Shown: piece after piece, positions 26,965-35,358 of the stretch
Numbering within the stretch: position 1 is the first letter of the stretch
Layout: each line of letters opens with the position of its first letter
DNA from: JAAFJU01 sp043764895
GTDB taxonomy: Bacteria; Cyanobacteriota; Cyanobacteriia; Leptolyngbyales; Leptolyngbyaceae
DNA length: 64,000 nucleotides
Direction: 5' to 3'
Assembly (NCBI GenBank): GCA_043764895.1
Contig: JAYUJY010000216.1
Location: forward strand, 1-64,000
The notes under the pieces: model-generated
What the model was told of the DNA's origin: nothing
What the model saw: the letters and a program-made list of their open reading frames with translations, nothing else
Databases searched by the model: none
Translations under genes and position numbers: made by a program

Positions 26965-27318
26965 AGGACTCAGCCTCGAAAACCAGTTCTTGCCTCAGTA
27001 TAGCGACGATCGCCCCTACATCAGTAGCCAATCCAAAGCCGATCGGATGGGCTGAAATCGTCGATCGATTGAAATGCCACATTGGCTTCAGGTCATCATA
27101 AGGATCCGATCGGCATTAAATGCTTTGATATTTAGTATTTTTGTACTATATTGATTCTGTGAAGCGAAGTAGTTCATCTGTATTTAGATAAGATTTCCGA
27201 TCGAAAGATGGGTGTAGTTCTGTCGATCGGAATTGGGTCTAATAGTCTTGCGGAATGGCTATTTTCTTCATTGGTATAGTTTACGGTACAGCTTTCCTGT
27301 GCCAAAGGGAAATATCTT
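26965..27318. other. intergenic region between DUF433 gene and the 194-aa unknown gene
   Basis: The 354-bp divergent region becomes A/T-rich towards 27.3 kb (base composition drops compared with the left flank). I see no repeat, RNA gene or clear operator. A purine-rich AAAGGGAAA precedes the next start codon. Confidence 0.4.
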
Positions 27319-27903
27319 ATGTCTAAGCAAACCTTGATTGGATCACTACAACTAGACCTTGCTAAACTGCAAGCTTTACCTGAGGCAGAAATGAAGAACG
27401 TACTTAATCAACTGGACGATATTCTGCTTAATATCGAAGAGCCAGAAGTTGTTGAGAAGCTTAAATCTATAATAGCTGATATTAAATCTGCTGATGTATT
27501 AATGAAAGTAGCAAACGACTTTGCACGTGAGTTTTTGGTCGTCAATTATGGAGATGAAAAAGCCAGGGTGAAGCTTAAGGAAATCTGGAATAATCAAAAT
27601 TATGAAGAAATGTATAAGGGTGCTTGGGTTGATTTGAAGAAAATCAAAGATGCCTGTTGCATTCTTGTCGGAACATTAGAGCATAAGGAGAATATATTTG
27701 ATACGTATTGTGAAGACTATTTGAATTTTTTTAAAAAATATATGAAAACGGACAGACTTAAGACTAACGTTTTTAACAATGACGAAGAAACCCCAGACCG
27801 CTTTAGAGATTCAGTAACAACATACATTAAGCAATTTTCAAAAGAGGATGTTCCATACAATAATCATTGCAACAAAAAAATACTTAGTCTTGTTAACCAG
27901 TAG
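27319..27903 (+). CDS. unrecognised helical protein, 194 aa
   Basis: No family is recognised. The sequence is almost wholly alpha-helical, charged and Lys/Glu/Asp-rich, with no signal peptide or TM segment. Three Cys are loosely spread (DACCIL, DTYCEDY). The N-terminal half (QLDLAKLQALPEAEMKNVLN) could form a helical hairpin. The gene is markedly more A/T-rich than its surroundings and has few CGATCG words, which suggests recent acquisition. The start ATG has AGGGAAA upstream. It is convergent with the coiled-coil membrane gene at 28030. Confidence 0.7.
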   Translation: MSKQTLIGSLQLDLAKLQALPEAEMKNVLNQLDDILLNIEEPEVVEKLKSIIADIKSADVLMKVANDFAREFLVVNYGDEKARVKLKEIWNNQNYEEMYKGAWVDLKKIKDACCILVGTLEHKENIFDTYCEDYLNFFKKYMKTDRLKTNVFNNDEETPDRFRDSVTTYIKQFSKEDVPYNNHCNKKILSLVNQ

Positions 27904-28029
27904 CTTTATATTTTTAATTTCAGAGTTTTTGAAAACCTGTTTCTTCATTAATTGGTGTCAATGATCTGGATAATTTTGCGAGGTAGTTTCCCCGACTTTT
28001 GATGTCAATAATTAACGAGGAGATATCTA

Positions 28030-29193
28030 CTATGATCCCGCTGATGCTCTCTTGGGAGCAATAGGGAGTTCGGGATATTGATCGCTGTATGCCATCTCAG
28101 CCACTTGATTTTTGTTGTCATTAATTCGCATGTTAGTTTCATTTTCGATAAACTTTAATACATCCTTAAATTCTTCCTTCTTTTCTATTTCACTCAGTGT
28201 CAACTTAGCTCTTGCAAGCAAAATATCTACCCTGTTATAAGGATATTGTTTGCAAGATGAGACCTCGGGTCTTTCGCCAGTGATTGAGCAGAAGTAAGCA
28301 TTATCGTAACTCTCTAAAAATTTAATATTGCTACTTTGATCTCTATCAAGTTCTATCAGCGCTTCTACAGCTTTGTGTATTCTGCATATGTGCTGATTCA
28401 AGTACTTTTTCGGAATCTTAGATTCTGTATACAGTGAGAGACTTGCTAATTCATACTCTATCCATGCAAGCTTCTGCTTAGACTCTTCTCTTGATTCATT
28501 AATCGATGCTTCAAGCATTTCTTTGGAATTATTGATTAATAAAGTTTGCGTATCGGTAATTTCGGTTACTCTACGTCGTGCTTCTTCTAATGTGATTGAC
28601 CATAGAGTGTTAGAAGTGTTTGAGAGTGATTCTTTACTCTCATTTGGCACCCCGATCAACTTTTCAAGATCTCCTTTAATTTCATCTTTAAGTTCCTTCT
28701 TTTCTTCTCTCTTAAGGATCTCCGTGAGGACATCTTTTACGGCAAAGGCAGCAAAAATTGAGGCGATCGCAAAAATAACAGGGAAAGTAATTTGACCAAA
28801 CAAATCGCCCTTTGCTTGACTGAGTTCCTCCTTGGCTACTTTCTTAGCTTGTTCTTCTGCTTGTATGGTAATTTCTCTGCTTACATAGGTTCGTCCCAAA
28901 GGAGACTCTTTATCAAGTTTCAGAAGTGCTTTCTGTCCTGCTAATATATTAGTCCTTTCCACCTCTATCTGCTTCTTAGTCTCATCCTGTATCTGTTTCT
29001 TAACTTCTTGGGTTATTTGTAGCCGAACTTCATCCTCTATTTTCGTTTTATCTTTATCTAGTAAATATCTTCCTAGAGAAGGGTTTAATAAAAAGAAACC
29101 TCCTATCATTAAAAGAAAACCTGGAATAAATAGCGCCATTGAGACCTTTAGAGCTTCTCTCCATACTGGTGGAGTAGATTTAAATCCTGCCAT
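28030..29193 (-). CDS. unrecognised two-TM coiled-coil membrane protein, 387 aa
   Basis: I do not recognise a family. Seen in order: a short cytoplasmic N-terminus, TM1 (about 17-38), a charged coiled coil (about 46-95 and 105-130), TM2 (about 131-152), a second coiled coil (about 155-250) and an alpha-helical C-terminal part. That part has a few Cys (HICRIHKA, FCSITGE, SSCKQYPYNR). Its ATG is 10 bp after the stop of a zinc-ribbon protein gene, with GAGG as Shine-Dalgarno, so the two are likely co-translated. It is A/T-rich with few CGATCG words, like the gene at 27319. A sensing or scaffold role is only a guess. Confidence 0.72.
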   Translation of the reverse strand: MAGFKSTPPVWREALKVSMALFIPGFLLMIGGFFLLNPSLGRYLLDKDKTKIEDEVRLQITQEVKKQIQDETKKQIEVERTNILAGQKALLKLDKESPLGRTYVSREITIQAEEQAKKVAKEELSQAKGDLFGQITFPVIFAIASIFAAFAVKDVLTEILKREEKKELKDEIKGDLEKLIGVPNESKESLSNTSNTLWSITLEEARRRVTEITDTQTLLINNSKEMLEASINESREESKQKLAWIEYELASLSLYTESKIPKKYLNQHICRIHKAVEALIELDRDQSSNIKFLESYDNAYFCSITGERPEVSSCKQYPYNRVDILLARAKLTLSEIEKKEEFKDVLKFIENETNMRINDNKNQVAEMAYSDQYPELPIAPKRASAGS

Positions 29194-29203
29194 CTGATAT
29201 GCC

Positions 29204-29584
29204 TCAACTTACTTGTTCGATCGCGTGAATAATAGTTTTCAAAATCTCAGCTTGAGCAGGAGATACGCTTAGGATCCGATCGACCATCAGAGCAGCCGTT
29301 GCCCGGTTGACCTGAAGCTCCCGTGAAAGCTTGCGAACACTGATATCGCGATCGAGCTTCCCCAGCAACAGAATGGCTTGGAACCATTTTCGTAAATCCA
29401 CATGAGTTTTGTGAAACAACGTACCGACCGTCACACTATACGAAGTAAAACATCCATTGCAACGGTATCGATGTTCGTTTTTATACTTGGTTGCCTTATT
29501 AAACCCGCAATACGGGCAAATCGGCGTTCCGTTCCAGCGAATTTTCTCTAAATAAGCAAGACATTCCTCATGAGTCTCCAACAT
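29204..29584 (-). CDS. IS1595-type transposase N-terminal zinc-ribbon/HTH protein, truncated or domesticated
   Basis: The 126-aa protein has a zinc ribbon (Cys23, Cys26, Cys42, Cys45: CPYCG...YRCNGCF), then SVTVGTLFHKTHVDLRKWF and an HTH (about 81-102, ISVRKLSRELQVNRATAALM). This is the N-terminal third of IS1595/ISXO2-type transposases. The catalytic DDE/ISXO2-like domain is absent, and no nearby inverted repeats are apparent. It is intact and followed 10 bp later by a membrane protein gene, so it may be kept as a DNA-binding regulator. The 295 bp upstream (29585-29879) hold no gene I can support. Confidence 0.8.
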   Translation of the reverse strand: MLETHEECLAYLEKIRWNGTPICPYCGFNKATKYKNEHRYRCNGCFTSYSVTVGTLFHKTHVDLRKWFQAILLLGKLDRDISVRKLSRELQVNRATAALMVDRILSVSPAQAEILKTIIHAIEQVS

Positions 29585-29879
29585 GGGGCGATACTCCTGA
29601 TCTTGGTCAATTGGGGGACAATTGCCAACTTACAGATCAAAATCTGCGATCAAAAGATCAGCCACAAACAAATGCAGAATCCTATCTGACGCGGTTTTCT
29701 GCATTTCCCAAAGAAATCATCGATACAGTCCTTTCTAACAGACTTAAATCTTCCCGCTAGACGTTTGCGATCGATCGGGAACCGTCGATCGCCTTATCAG
29801 TATTAAAAATCAATAACAAATATAAATTTTCTGAACGATCGCTTATAGATTGATCGATCGCCGCCTCTATACGCCCTAT

Positions 29880-31118
29880 TTATCGGATTCCGATCGATGG
29901 ATTAGAAAACAACTGACGGAACCCCGCTTGGCGATCGCGCTTTGATTCATGAGCTGTATTCCAGAGGGTTTCATAAAAGAAGAATGAGACTCCAGACAAT
30001 CCAGCTTGACGAACTGCTTGCACTTGGCTTTGGATTCGATCGAAGGGAACTTTCTTACCTCGCAAACCCGAGAGAACACCGATCGAAACCGGAATCGATC
30101 GAGCCGCAGCTTGGACCTCAGGCCGACGAAGGTGAGACTGAAAACTCTCCAAACTCGACACGTAAACTTGAATAATCAATTCATCCAACAATCCTTTCTG
30201 TTGCCAAGTACGCCAATCTTGAAGCGAACTCTGATACGCAAAATCGTACGGGTTGGGAGACAGGGAAAAGATTACATTGGGCTTTTTGGCCTTGATGGTT
30301 CGGACTAGACGCGTGGTGAAGTCAGTGATTTTATTCGCACGCCATCGAATCCATTCGGGATTTTCAGGATTTGAAGGTGGGACTTTGCCTGCGTGTTCTT
30401 GGCGGTAAAGGGCGATCGTGGTGTCGTCGTAGCCGAAGGTATTGGGCAGTCCAAAGTGATCGTCAAACTGAATGCCATCAATGTCGTAGCCATTCACCGT
30501 TTCCATAACCAGATCGGTGATGAAGTCTTGAACCTCAGGTAAAAACGGATTCAGCCAGACGCGGGGTTCGTTCCCTTCGAGCCAAACGGTCTCGCCGCTG
30601 CGGGTATTTGTCAACCAGTCGGGGTGGTTAAGCGCCAAATCGGAGGTTTCCGGAGCCATGAACCCAAATTCAAACCACGGAATCACCAAGAGGTTTTTTG
30701 CATGGGCCTGGGGAATAAGTTCGGCTAGCATGTCCCGATCGAGTCCCGGCGCTTGCTTAAATCCGGTCGCACGTTGGGCCACGGTGCTCGGATAGAAGGT
30801 GTAGCCAAAGTTCCAGACCACCGGGTACAGCGTATTGAGATTCAGGTCAGCGAGAGTATCGATCGCCGCTTTGAGCGGAGCCGCTTTGAAGAGCACGTCG
30901 CTGTCGATGTTGGTCAGCCAGACGCCGCGTCGTTCGGATCTAGCTAATTTTGGGTGATTATTAGGCCGATCGATCGTCGTGGGAACAACTGTGGTGGGAA
31001 TAGCTCCAGTCGTTGCGTTGGGAACTTGCGCTGCCGATAGCATCGGTTGTCCCAGCAGCAGCATAGTGAGCAGCCCAGTGAAAAACCCAGTCAATAGTCT
31101 CAATCTCGATCGACGCAT
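29880..31118 (-). CDS. GHL10-type (DUF187) glycoside hydrolase-like protein
   Basis: The 412-aa secreted protein has a signal peptide (basic RRSRLRLL, then hydrophobic to about residue 29, ending SAA). The catalytic TIM barrel begins RRGVWLTNIDSDVLF, with PVVWNFGYTFYPS, DGIQFDDHFGLPN and WIRWRANKITDF. These fit the family-10-like glycosidase group (PF02638), thought to act on peptidoglycan or other glycans in the periplasm. The motif DGIQFDDH supplies the likely acidic residues. It is a stand-alone minus-strand gene, divergent from pgk. Confidence 0.9.
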   Translation of the reverse strand: MRRSRLRLLTGFFTGLLTMLLLGQPMLSAAQVPNATTGAIPTTVVPTTIDRPNNHPKLARSERRGVWLTNIDSDVLFKAAPLKAAIDTLADLNLNTLYPVVWNFGYTFYPSTVAQRATGFKQAPGLDRDMLAELIPQAHAKNLLVIPWFEFGFMAPETSDLALNHPDWLTNTRSGETVWLEGNEPRVWLNPFLPEVQDFITDLVMETVNGYDIDGIQFDDHFGLPNTFGYDDTTIALYRQEHAGKVPPSNPENPEWIRWRANKITDFTTRLVRTIKAKKPNVIFSLSPNPYDFAYQSSLQDWRTWQQKGLLDELIIQVYVSSLESFQSHLRRPEVQAAARSIPVSIGVLSGLRGKKVPFDRIQSQVQAVRQAGLSGVSFFFYETLWNTAHESKRDRQAGFRQLFSNPSIGIR

Positions 31119-31344
31119 AAAATCCCTGACCTAGAAACTTATTTTTTAACGAGTCGCTTTTAGCCCTCTAGTGTTCCTTTGTTCTCCGTGCGATCGACCG
31201 CTTCGGGATAGTTTTGACCTTCTGGCATTGCGCTTGCGAAATGTAACGGAACAATGAGACGATACCCAAATACAAAACAACTCATGAAGAACAACTATTC
31301 ATTGCGTTTGTTTGATCACATTATTTTTTAGGGAGACTTGAGCT

Positions 31345-32547
31345 GTGGCTAAGAAGACGATCGAAAATTTGACGGCTGCCGATTTACAAGGCAAGCGCGT
31401 ATTTGTGCGATGTGACTTTAACGTTCCTGTGGACGAAAAACGTGCGATCACCGACGATACCCGCATTCGGGCTGCCTTGCCCACCATTCAAAGCCTCACG
31501 TCCAAGGGCGCAAAGGTGATTTTGGCTAGCCACTTCGGTCGTCCCAAGGGCGTAGATGAGAAGCTTCGTCTCGACCCGATCGCCAAGCGCCTCTCCGAAC
31601 TCCTCGGCAAAACAGTGGTGAAAACTCAGGACTGCATCGGGGACGATGTGGCGGAAAAAGTCGGCGCAATGGCTAATGGCGATGTGTTGCTGTTGGAAAA
31701 TGTGCGCTTCTACCCCGAAGAAGAAAAGAATGATCCTGAGTTTGCCAAAAAACTCGCATCGGTCGCAGATCTATACGTTAACGATGCGTTCGGAACGGCT
31801 CACCGTGCCCATGCATCCACCGAAGGCGTAACCCAGTATTTGTCCCCAAGCGTTGCGGGTTTGCTCGTTGAGAAGGAGCTGAAGTTTCTCCAAGAAGCGA
31901 TCGAAAATCCGAAGCGTCCGTTGGCGGCGATCGTCGGTGGCTCTAAGGTCTCCAGCAAAATAGGCGTGATTGAGACGCTGCTCGACAAAGTGGACAAGAT
32001 TTTCATCGGCGGCGGCATGGTCTTCACGTTCTACAAGGCGCGTGGATTGTCGGTCGGCAGCTCGTTAGTCGAGGAAGACAAGCTGGAACTAGCCCGCACC
32101 CTTGAAGCAAAAGCTCAGGCAAAAGGCGTTCAGTTCTTACTACCCACGGATGTTGTGATTGCCGATAAGTTCTCGGCTGAAGCCAACACCCAAATCGTCT
32201 CGGCAGATGCGATTCCGGACGGTTGGATGGGGCTAGATATCGGTCCTGATTCTATTAAAACGTTCCAAGCTGCCCTAGCAGATGTGAAGTCGGTGATTTG
32301 GAATGGTCCAATGGGGGTGTTTGAAATCGATAAGTTCGCTAAAGGAACCGAAGCGATCGCCCATACTTTGGCTGAACTGACGCCCAAGGGTTGCACTACG
32401 ATCATCGGCGGCGGTGATTCGGTGGCAGCAGTGGAAAAAGTTGGGTTGGCTAGCCAAATGAGCCATATCTCGACGGGCGGCGGTGCAAGTCTTGAGTTGC
32501 TTGAAGGGAAGGTGTTACCTGGAATTGCGGCTTTGGACGAAGCGTAA
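31345..32547 (+). CDS. pgk: phosphoglycerate kinase
   Basis: The 400-aa glycolysis/Calvin-cycle enzyme makes 1,3-bisphosphoglycerate from 3-phosphoglycerate plus ATP (or the reverse). The N-domain has RVFVRCDFNVPVD and HFGRPKG, the hinge and C-domain have IVGGSKVSSKIGVIETLL and nucleotide-binding GGGDSVAAVEKVG, and the C-terminus has STGGGASLELLEG. It starts at GTG 31345 with GGGAGA upstream. It is monocistronic, with a strong terminator 22 nt after the stop. Confidence 0.98.
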   Translation: MAKKTIENLTAADLQGKRVFVRCDFNVPVDEKRAITDDTRIRAALPTIQSLTSKGAKVILASHFGRPKGVDEKLRLDPIAKRLSELLGKTVVKTQDCIGDDVAEKVGAMANGDVLLLENVRFYPEEEKNDPEFAKKLASVADLYVNDAFGTAHRAHASTEGVTQYLSPSVAGLLVEKELKFLQEAIENPKRPLAAIVGGSKVSSKIGVIETLLDKVDKIFIGGGMVFTFYKARGLSVGSSLVEEDKLELARTLEAKAQAKGVQFLLPTDVVIADKFSAEANTQIVSADAIPDGWMGLDIGPDSIKTFQAALADVKSVIWNGPMGVFEIDKFAKGTEAIAHTLAELTPKGCTTIIGGGDSVAAVEKVGLASQMSHISTGGGASLELLEGKVLPGIAALDEA

Positions 32548-32568
32548 ATCTTTAATTACTGATTAAAC

Positions 32569-32608
32569 AAAGAGGTGCGATCGAACCATTCCGATCGCAC
32601 CTCTTTTT
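32569..32608 (+). terminator. intrinsic terminator after pgk
   Basis: A perfect 15-bp stem (AAAGAGGTGCGATCG at 32569-32583 with its complement at 32592-32606) with an 8-nt loop ends in a five-T run. Confidence 0.93.
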
Positions 32609-32684
32609 AGTGATGTCTTCGGTGATTCATCCTCTTAGAATGAAGTAAATCTCAAATCACCCCATTAAAAAATTCTTCTGACCC

Positions 32685-33287
32685 ATGGCATACAGCAAAT
32701 TCACGCTCAGTAAGGCCGCCCAAGAGTTAGAGCTTCGTATTGTCGCAGGGCAGAAATTCTTGCAAGCGGCGTCTCCCGTTACACCAACCCCGCTCCTCGT
32801 TCAGACCCTGGAAGAAAATATTCCTTGGGCGATCGCAGTCGGCAGCGAGAAGGCTCGATCGGAAGGGATTGTCACTCCGATTTTGCTTGAAGTGAGACGT
32901 CAACTCAAGGGCCAAATTAGCGTATTCTCCGGCGAGGAGTTTAATGTGGATGTCGATCGGGGGCTGAATGGTTACGTTGATTTTTTGATTGGCCAAACGG
33001 ATTCGCAGCTTTACTTAGAAGCCCCGATCGTGGTCCTAGTGGAGGCGAAGAAAGAAGATTTGAAGTCAGGATTGGGGCAATGTGTCGCGGAAATGGTAGC
33101 GGCCCAACAGTTTAATCTGGAGAGCAAAGCATCGGTGACGACCATTTATGGAACGGTGACGAGTGGGACGGTTTGGATTTTCTTGAAGTTGGATGCGCAA
33201 ACGGTTACGATCGACCTGACGGAATACTCGGTTGATCCGATCGAACAACTGCTGGGATTTCTCGTCTGGATGGTGGGGAAACGATAA
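32685..33287 (+). CDS. PD-(D/E)XK nuclease-like protein (solitary), 200 aa
   Basis: A predicted nuclease fold: FNVDVDRGLNGYVDFLIGQ followed by the core IVVLVEAKKEDLKSGLGQC, where D in GYVDF and ExK in VEAKK match the PD-(D/E)XK active-site pattern. C-terminal strands include YGTVTSGTVWIFLKL. It resembles the N-terminal nuclease part of type I restriction R subunits, but no helicase, methylase or specificity gene is near. Related proteins lie at 53760 and 54460. Its function is unknown. Start ATG (MAYSKFTLSK). Confidence 0.75.
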   Translation: MAYSKFTLSKAAQELELRIVAGQKFLQAASPVTPTPLLVQTLEENIPWAIAVGSEKARSEGIVTPILLEVRRQLKGQISVFSGEEFNVDVDRGLNGYVDFLIGQTDSQLYLEAPIVVLVEAKKEDLKSGLGQCVAEMVAAQQFNLESKASVTTIYGTVTSGTVWIFLKLDAQTVTIDLTEYSVDPIEQLLGFLVWMVGKR

Positions 33288-33338
33288 TCCGGATGGGTTT
33301 TGGCTAGGTTTTAATTTAAGAACATTCTTGAAACGGGA

Positions 33339-33551
33339 CTAAAAATCTTCTAATTGCTCGATTTTTAACCAAATGTTTGGGGTCGGGACTTGGCCAAATT
33401 TGATGAATGCATACTCGCCTTTGATGTCCATTACTTCGCCGGGACTCTCAAAAATATACGACGGAAACCTTGAATCGCTTGCCATCGCTTCTAAGCTATT
33501 TTCTAGCTTTTCACGGACTACTTTCACCATACCGCCTTTTTTGATCGCCAT
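33339..33551 (-). CDS. ndhO: NAD(P)H-quinone oxidoreductase subunit O
   Basis: This 70-aa peripheral subunit belongs to the photosynthetic NDH-1 complex. The sequence (MAIKKGGMVKVVREKLENSL, then FESPGEVMDIKGEYAFIKFG and PTPNIWLK) is the standard NdhO. It helps control cyclic electron flow around photosystem I. It is a stand-alone minus-strand gene, 240 bp downstream of the RRM gene and on the same strand; ndhN lies close by on the other strand. Confidence 0.97.
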   Translation of the reverse strand: MAIKKGGMVKVVREKLENSLEAMASDSRFPSYIFESPGEVMDIKGEYAFIKFGQVPTPNIWLKIEQLEDF

Positions 33552-33649
33552 AACCCCTTACTCCTTGCAATGATTTGCTAATACTTAATTGATAATTAGT
33601 TAAAACTTAATCAGCATTTAATCTATAGCATCTGGCCCAACAAATTAAA

Positions 33650-33683
33650 GATTTCGATCGCAATACAATCTACGATCGAAATC
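33650..33683 (-). terminator. probable terminator after the RRM gene
   Basis: An 11-bp perfect stem GATTTCGATCG (33650-33660) pairs with CGATCGAAATC (33673-33683), with a 12-nt loop. On the minus strand it is followed by TTTAATTT, an interrupted T-run. It lies about 107 nt beyond the RRM stop and before ndhO. Confidence 0.45.
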
Positions 33684-33789
33684 GATGGATTCTCAAAACT
33701 TGACTTCGATCGCTAAGACCTGTCGCATCCTGATTCAAAATTTGGAGGGTTCAGAACTCTAGCCCTGAGCCGATCGGCTTACGTTTAGC

Positions 33790-34311
33790 CTAGGTTCCCG
33801 TTGTTTGAGCAGCGAGCTGTTCTTTAAGTTGCTCAAGCACAGATGCCCAACGAGGATCCGGCTGGAACGCATCGTTGGCCTCGTTGGTCTTGGCCGCCCG
33901 ATTGGCATTGTTGTTCCCGCCGCCGCCTTTATTACCGCCGCTATTTCCTTTATTAACAGCTTTTTCACGCTTGTTAATTGCTGCGGCTGCACCTGTACTA
34001 GGCTTGGGAACTGCAACAACAGACCCTTCTTCGCCCTCACCTTCACCCTTTTCCTTGGTGCGAGGCAGCGCTTTCTCGATTTTCAACGTTGTTTCCTTGA
34101 CGGTAACGCCATTGAATTTTTCGATGAACTGATCGGCTTCCTCATCCGTATTGACCGTCACAAACCCAAAACCCCGGCATTTGCCCGTTTTGCGATCGGT
34201 GATCAGTTTTGCCGAGAACAAAACTTCTCCGCCTTCTGGGTTAAAAACCGCTTCCAAATCTTCCCGAGTGATATCTTCGGGTAAGTTGCCAATGTATAAA
34301 CGAATGGACAT
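33790..34311 (-). CDS. RRM-domain RNA-binding protein with a low-complexity tail
   Basis: The 173-aa protein has one RNA recognition motif (1-83) with RNP2 LYIGNL and RNP1 RGFGFVTV. A Gly/Asn/Ala/Lys-rich tail (GGNKGGGGNNNANRA type) follows, and the last 20 residues form a helix. Cyanobacterial Rbp proteins often respond to cold and help mRNA localisation. The start ATG has a purine-rich leader (AGGATTCTCTCT), and a hairpin with a T-run lies about 150 nt upstream. It is separated from ndhN by a 497-bp divergent region. Confidence 0.93.
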   Translation of the reverse strand: MSIRLYIGNLPEDITREDLEAVFNPEGGEVLFSAKLITDRKTGKCRGFGFVTVNTDEEADQFIEKFNGVTVKETTLKIEKALPRTKEKGEGEGEEGSVVAVPKPSTGAAAAINKREKAVNKGNSGGNKGGGGNNNANRAAKTNEANDAFQPDPRWASVLEQLKEQLAAQTTGT

Positions 34312-34808
34312 AGAGAGAATCCTCCAAACTCTGGATGGTGGAAAACCGATTTTAGTGAAACATTAAGCAATGAATCGTCAATCGAATGATCGCAAGCGCG
34401 AACGCCACTCAATAAAGTACCACGCTCCTTTGACGCAGATCTAGATTCCAACAAAAAACCAGTTCCCGATTATAAAGAACTGGCCAAGCTTGCTGTGTTG
34501 GGAGGAGAAAAATCTAGCATCAAGACCGCCTAAGGTCACGGCGCGTCACCAGAATTGACCTTGTATGACGCCTCAACGGCGACAGCATTAATGCAAATCG
34601 CGCTCCTTGTAAATAAATGTAACATGTTGATTGCAAGTTCGCAAATAATATGCAGCGATCGCTCTGAGTTCAACAGCCCAAGACGATCGCACTAGAATTG
34701 TGACGGGATATCTATAAATCTGTTCTCTAGGTGCAAAAAATCATTACACTAGAGAATGATACAAAGCAGTCCAAAACTGCGATTGCAAACGGTTAGGCGG
34801 ACAAATCC
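34312..34808. other. long intergenic region upstream of the RRM gene and ndhN, with possible non-coding RNA
   Basis: This 497-bp stretch contains two short hairpins (CGCC/GGCG near 34570-34582, and GGTCA/TGACC around 34534-34560) and a minus-strand terminator-like hairpin at 34453-34483. Together these could be a small RNA of about 150-180 nt or a leader of the RRM gene. An ndhN promoter should lie near 34700-34760. It has no credible protein frame. Confidence 0.4.
34453..34483 (-). terminator. terminator-like hairpin upstream of the RRM gene
   Basis: On the minus strand the stem CCAGTTC/GAACTGG (7 bp, loop TTTATAATCGG) is followed directly by six T. It lies 142 nt before the RRM start codon, so it cannot end that gene. 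It could end an upstream small RNA or act as an attenuator in the leader. Confidence 0.5.
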
Positions 34809-35282
34809 ATGGCACTCTTTACAACTGGCAGCAAGCTTTATCGTGATCTTGAAGCCCACGGCTCACTAGGGGTTTATGTTCCGTTAGAAGGGGGATTTGA
34901 GGGACGCTACCGTCGCCGTTTACGATCGCGCGGGTATGTGTCGGTGATGCTCTCAGCGCGCGGGTTGGGCGATGTGGCAATGACGCTTTCGGGGGTCCAT
35001 GGCGTTAGGCCACCGCACCTAGGGAAGAAGAGTGCCACCGCTGACCCCGCCGTGGGCGAACGAATTTTTGTGCCGCCCATTATTGATACCCATCTCACGA
35101 ACCTTCCGCCTAACTGTAAAGGGCTACTGCTGTGGATTGTGGAAGGGTATGTGTTGTCGGGAACAGAGCTGGAATATCTCGCCAATCTCCCCAAGCTCAA
35201 CCCCCGTGTAAAAGTCGTTGTTGAAATGGGCGGCGATCGCGTGTTCCGGTGGTTGCCCTTGCATACTGAACTAGCCGCATAA
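34809..35282 (+). CDS. ndhN: NAD(P)H-quinone oxidoreductase subunit N
   Basis: The 157-aa membrane-peripheral NDH-1 subunit has LYRDLEAHGSLGVYVPLEGG, RRRLRSRGYVSVMLSARGLG and a C-terminal LPNCKG-type region, which match the NdhN family. It takes part in photosynthetic cyclic electron flow and respiration. Start ATG (MALFTTGSKL). It is monocistronic and ends in a hairpin terminator. Confidence 0.97.
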   Translation: MALFTTGSKLYRDLEAHGSLGVYVPLEGGFEGRYRRRLRSRGYVSVMLSARGLGDVAMTLSGVHGVRPPHLGKKSATADPAVGERIFVPPIIDTHLTNLPPNCKGLLLWIVEGYVLSGTELEYLANLPKLNPRVKVVVEMGGDRVFRWLPLHTELAA

Positions 35283-35298
35283 CAGCCTGATTTCCCAA

Positions 35299-35345
35299 AA
35301 AACCGCCATCAGAACAAATCACATGGATTCTGATAGCGGTTTTTA
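35299..35345. terminator. bidirectional terminator between ndhN and TPR gene
   Basis: A 16-bp stem with one mismatch (AAAACCGCCATCAGAA at 35299-35314; TTCTGATAGCGGTTTT at 35328-35343) has T-runs on both strands. It ends ndhN on the plus strand and the TPR gene, convergent from the right, on the minus strand. Confidence 0.88.
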
Positions 35346-35358
35346 AGTGGACCAAATT

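Noticed and set aside
29540..29760. Plus-strand open frame ending in a helical NRLKSSR tail
   Set aside because: No start codon of quality and antisense overlap with the zinc-ribbon gene; it could be the relic of a gene, but this cannot be supported.
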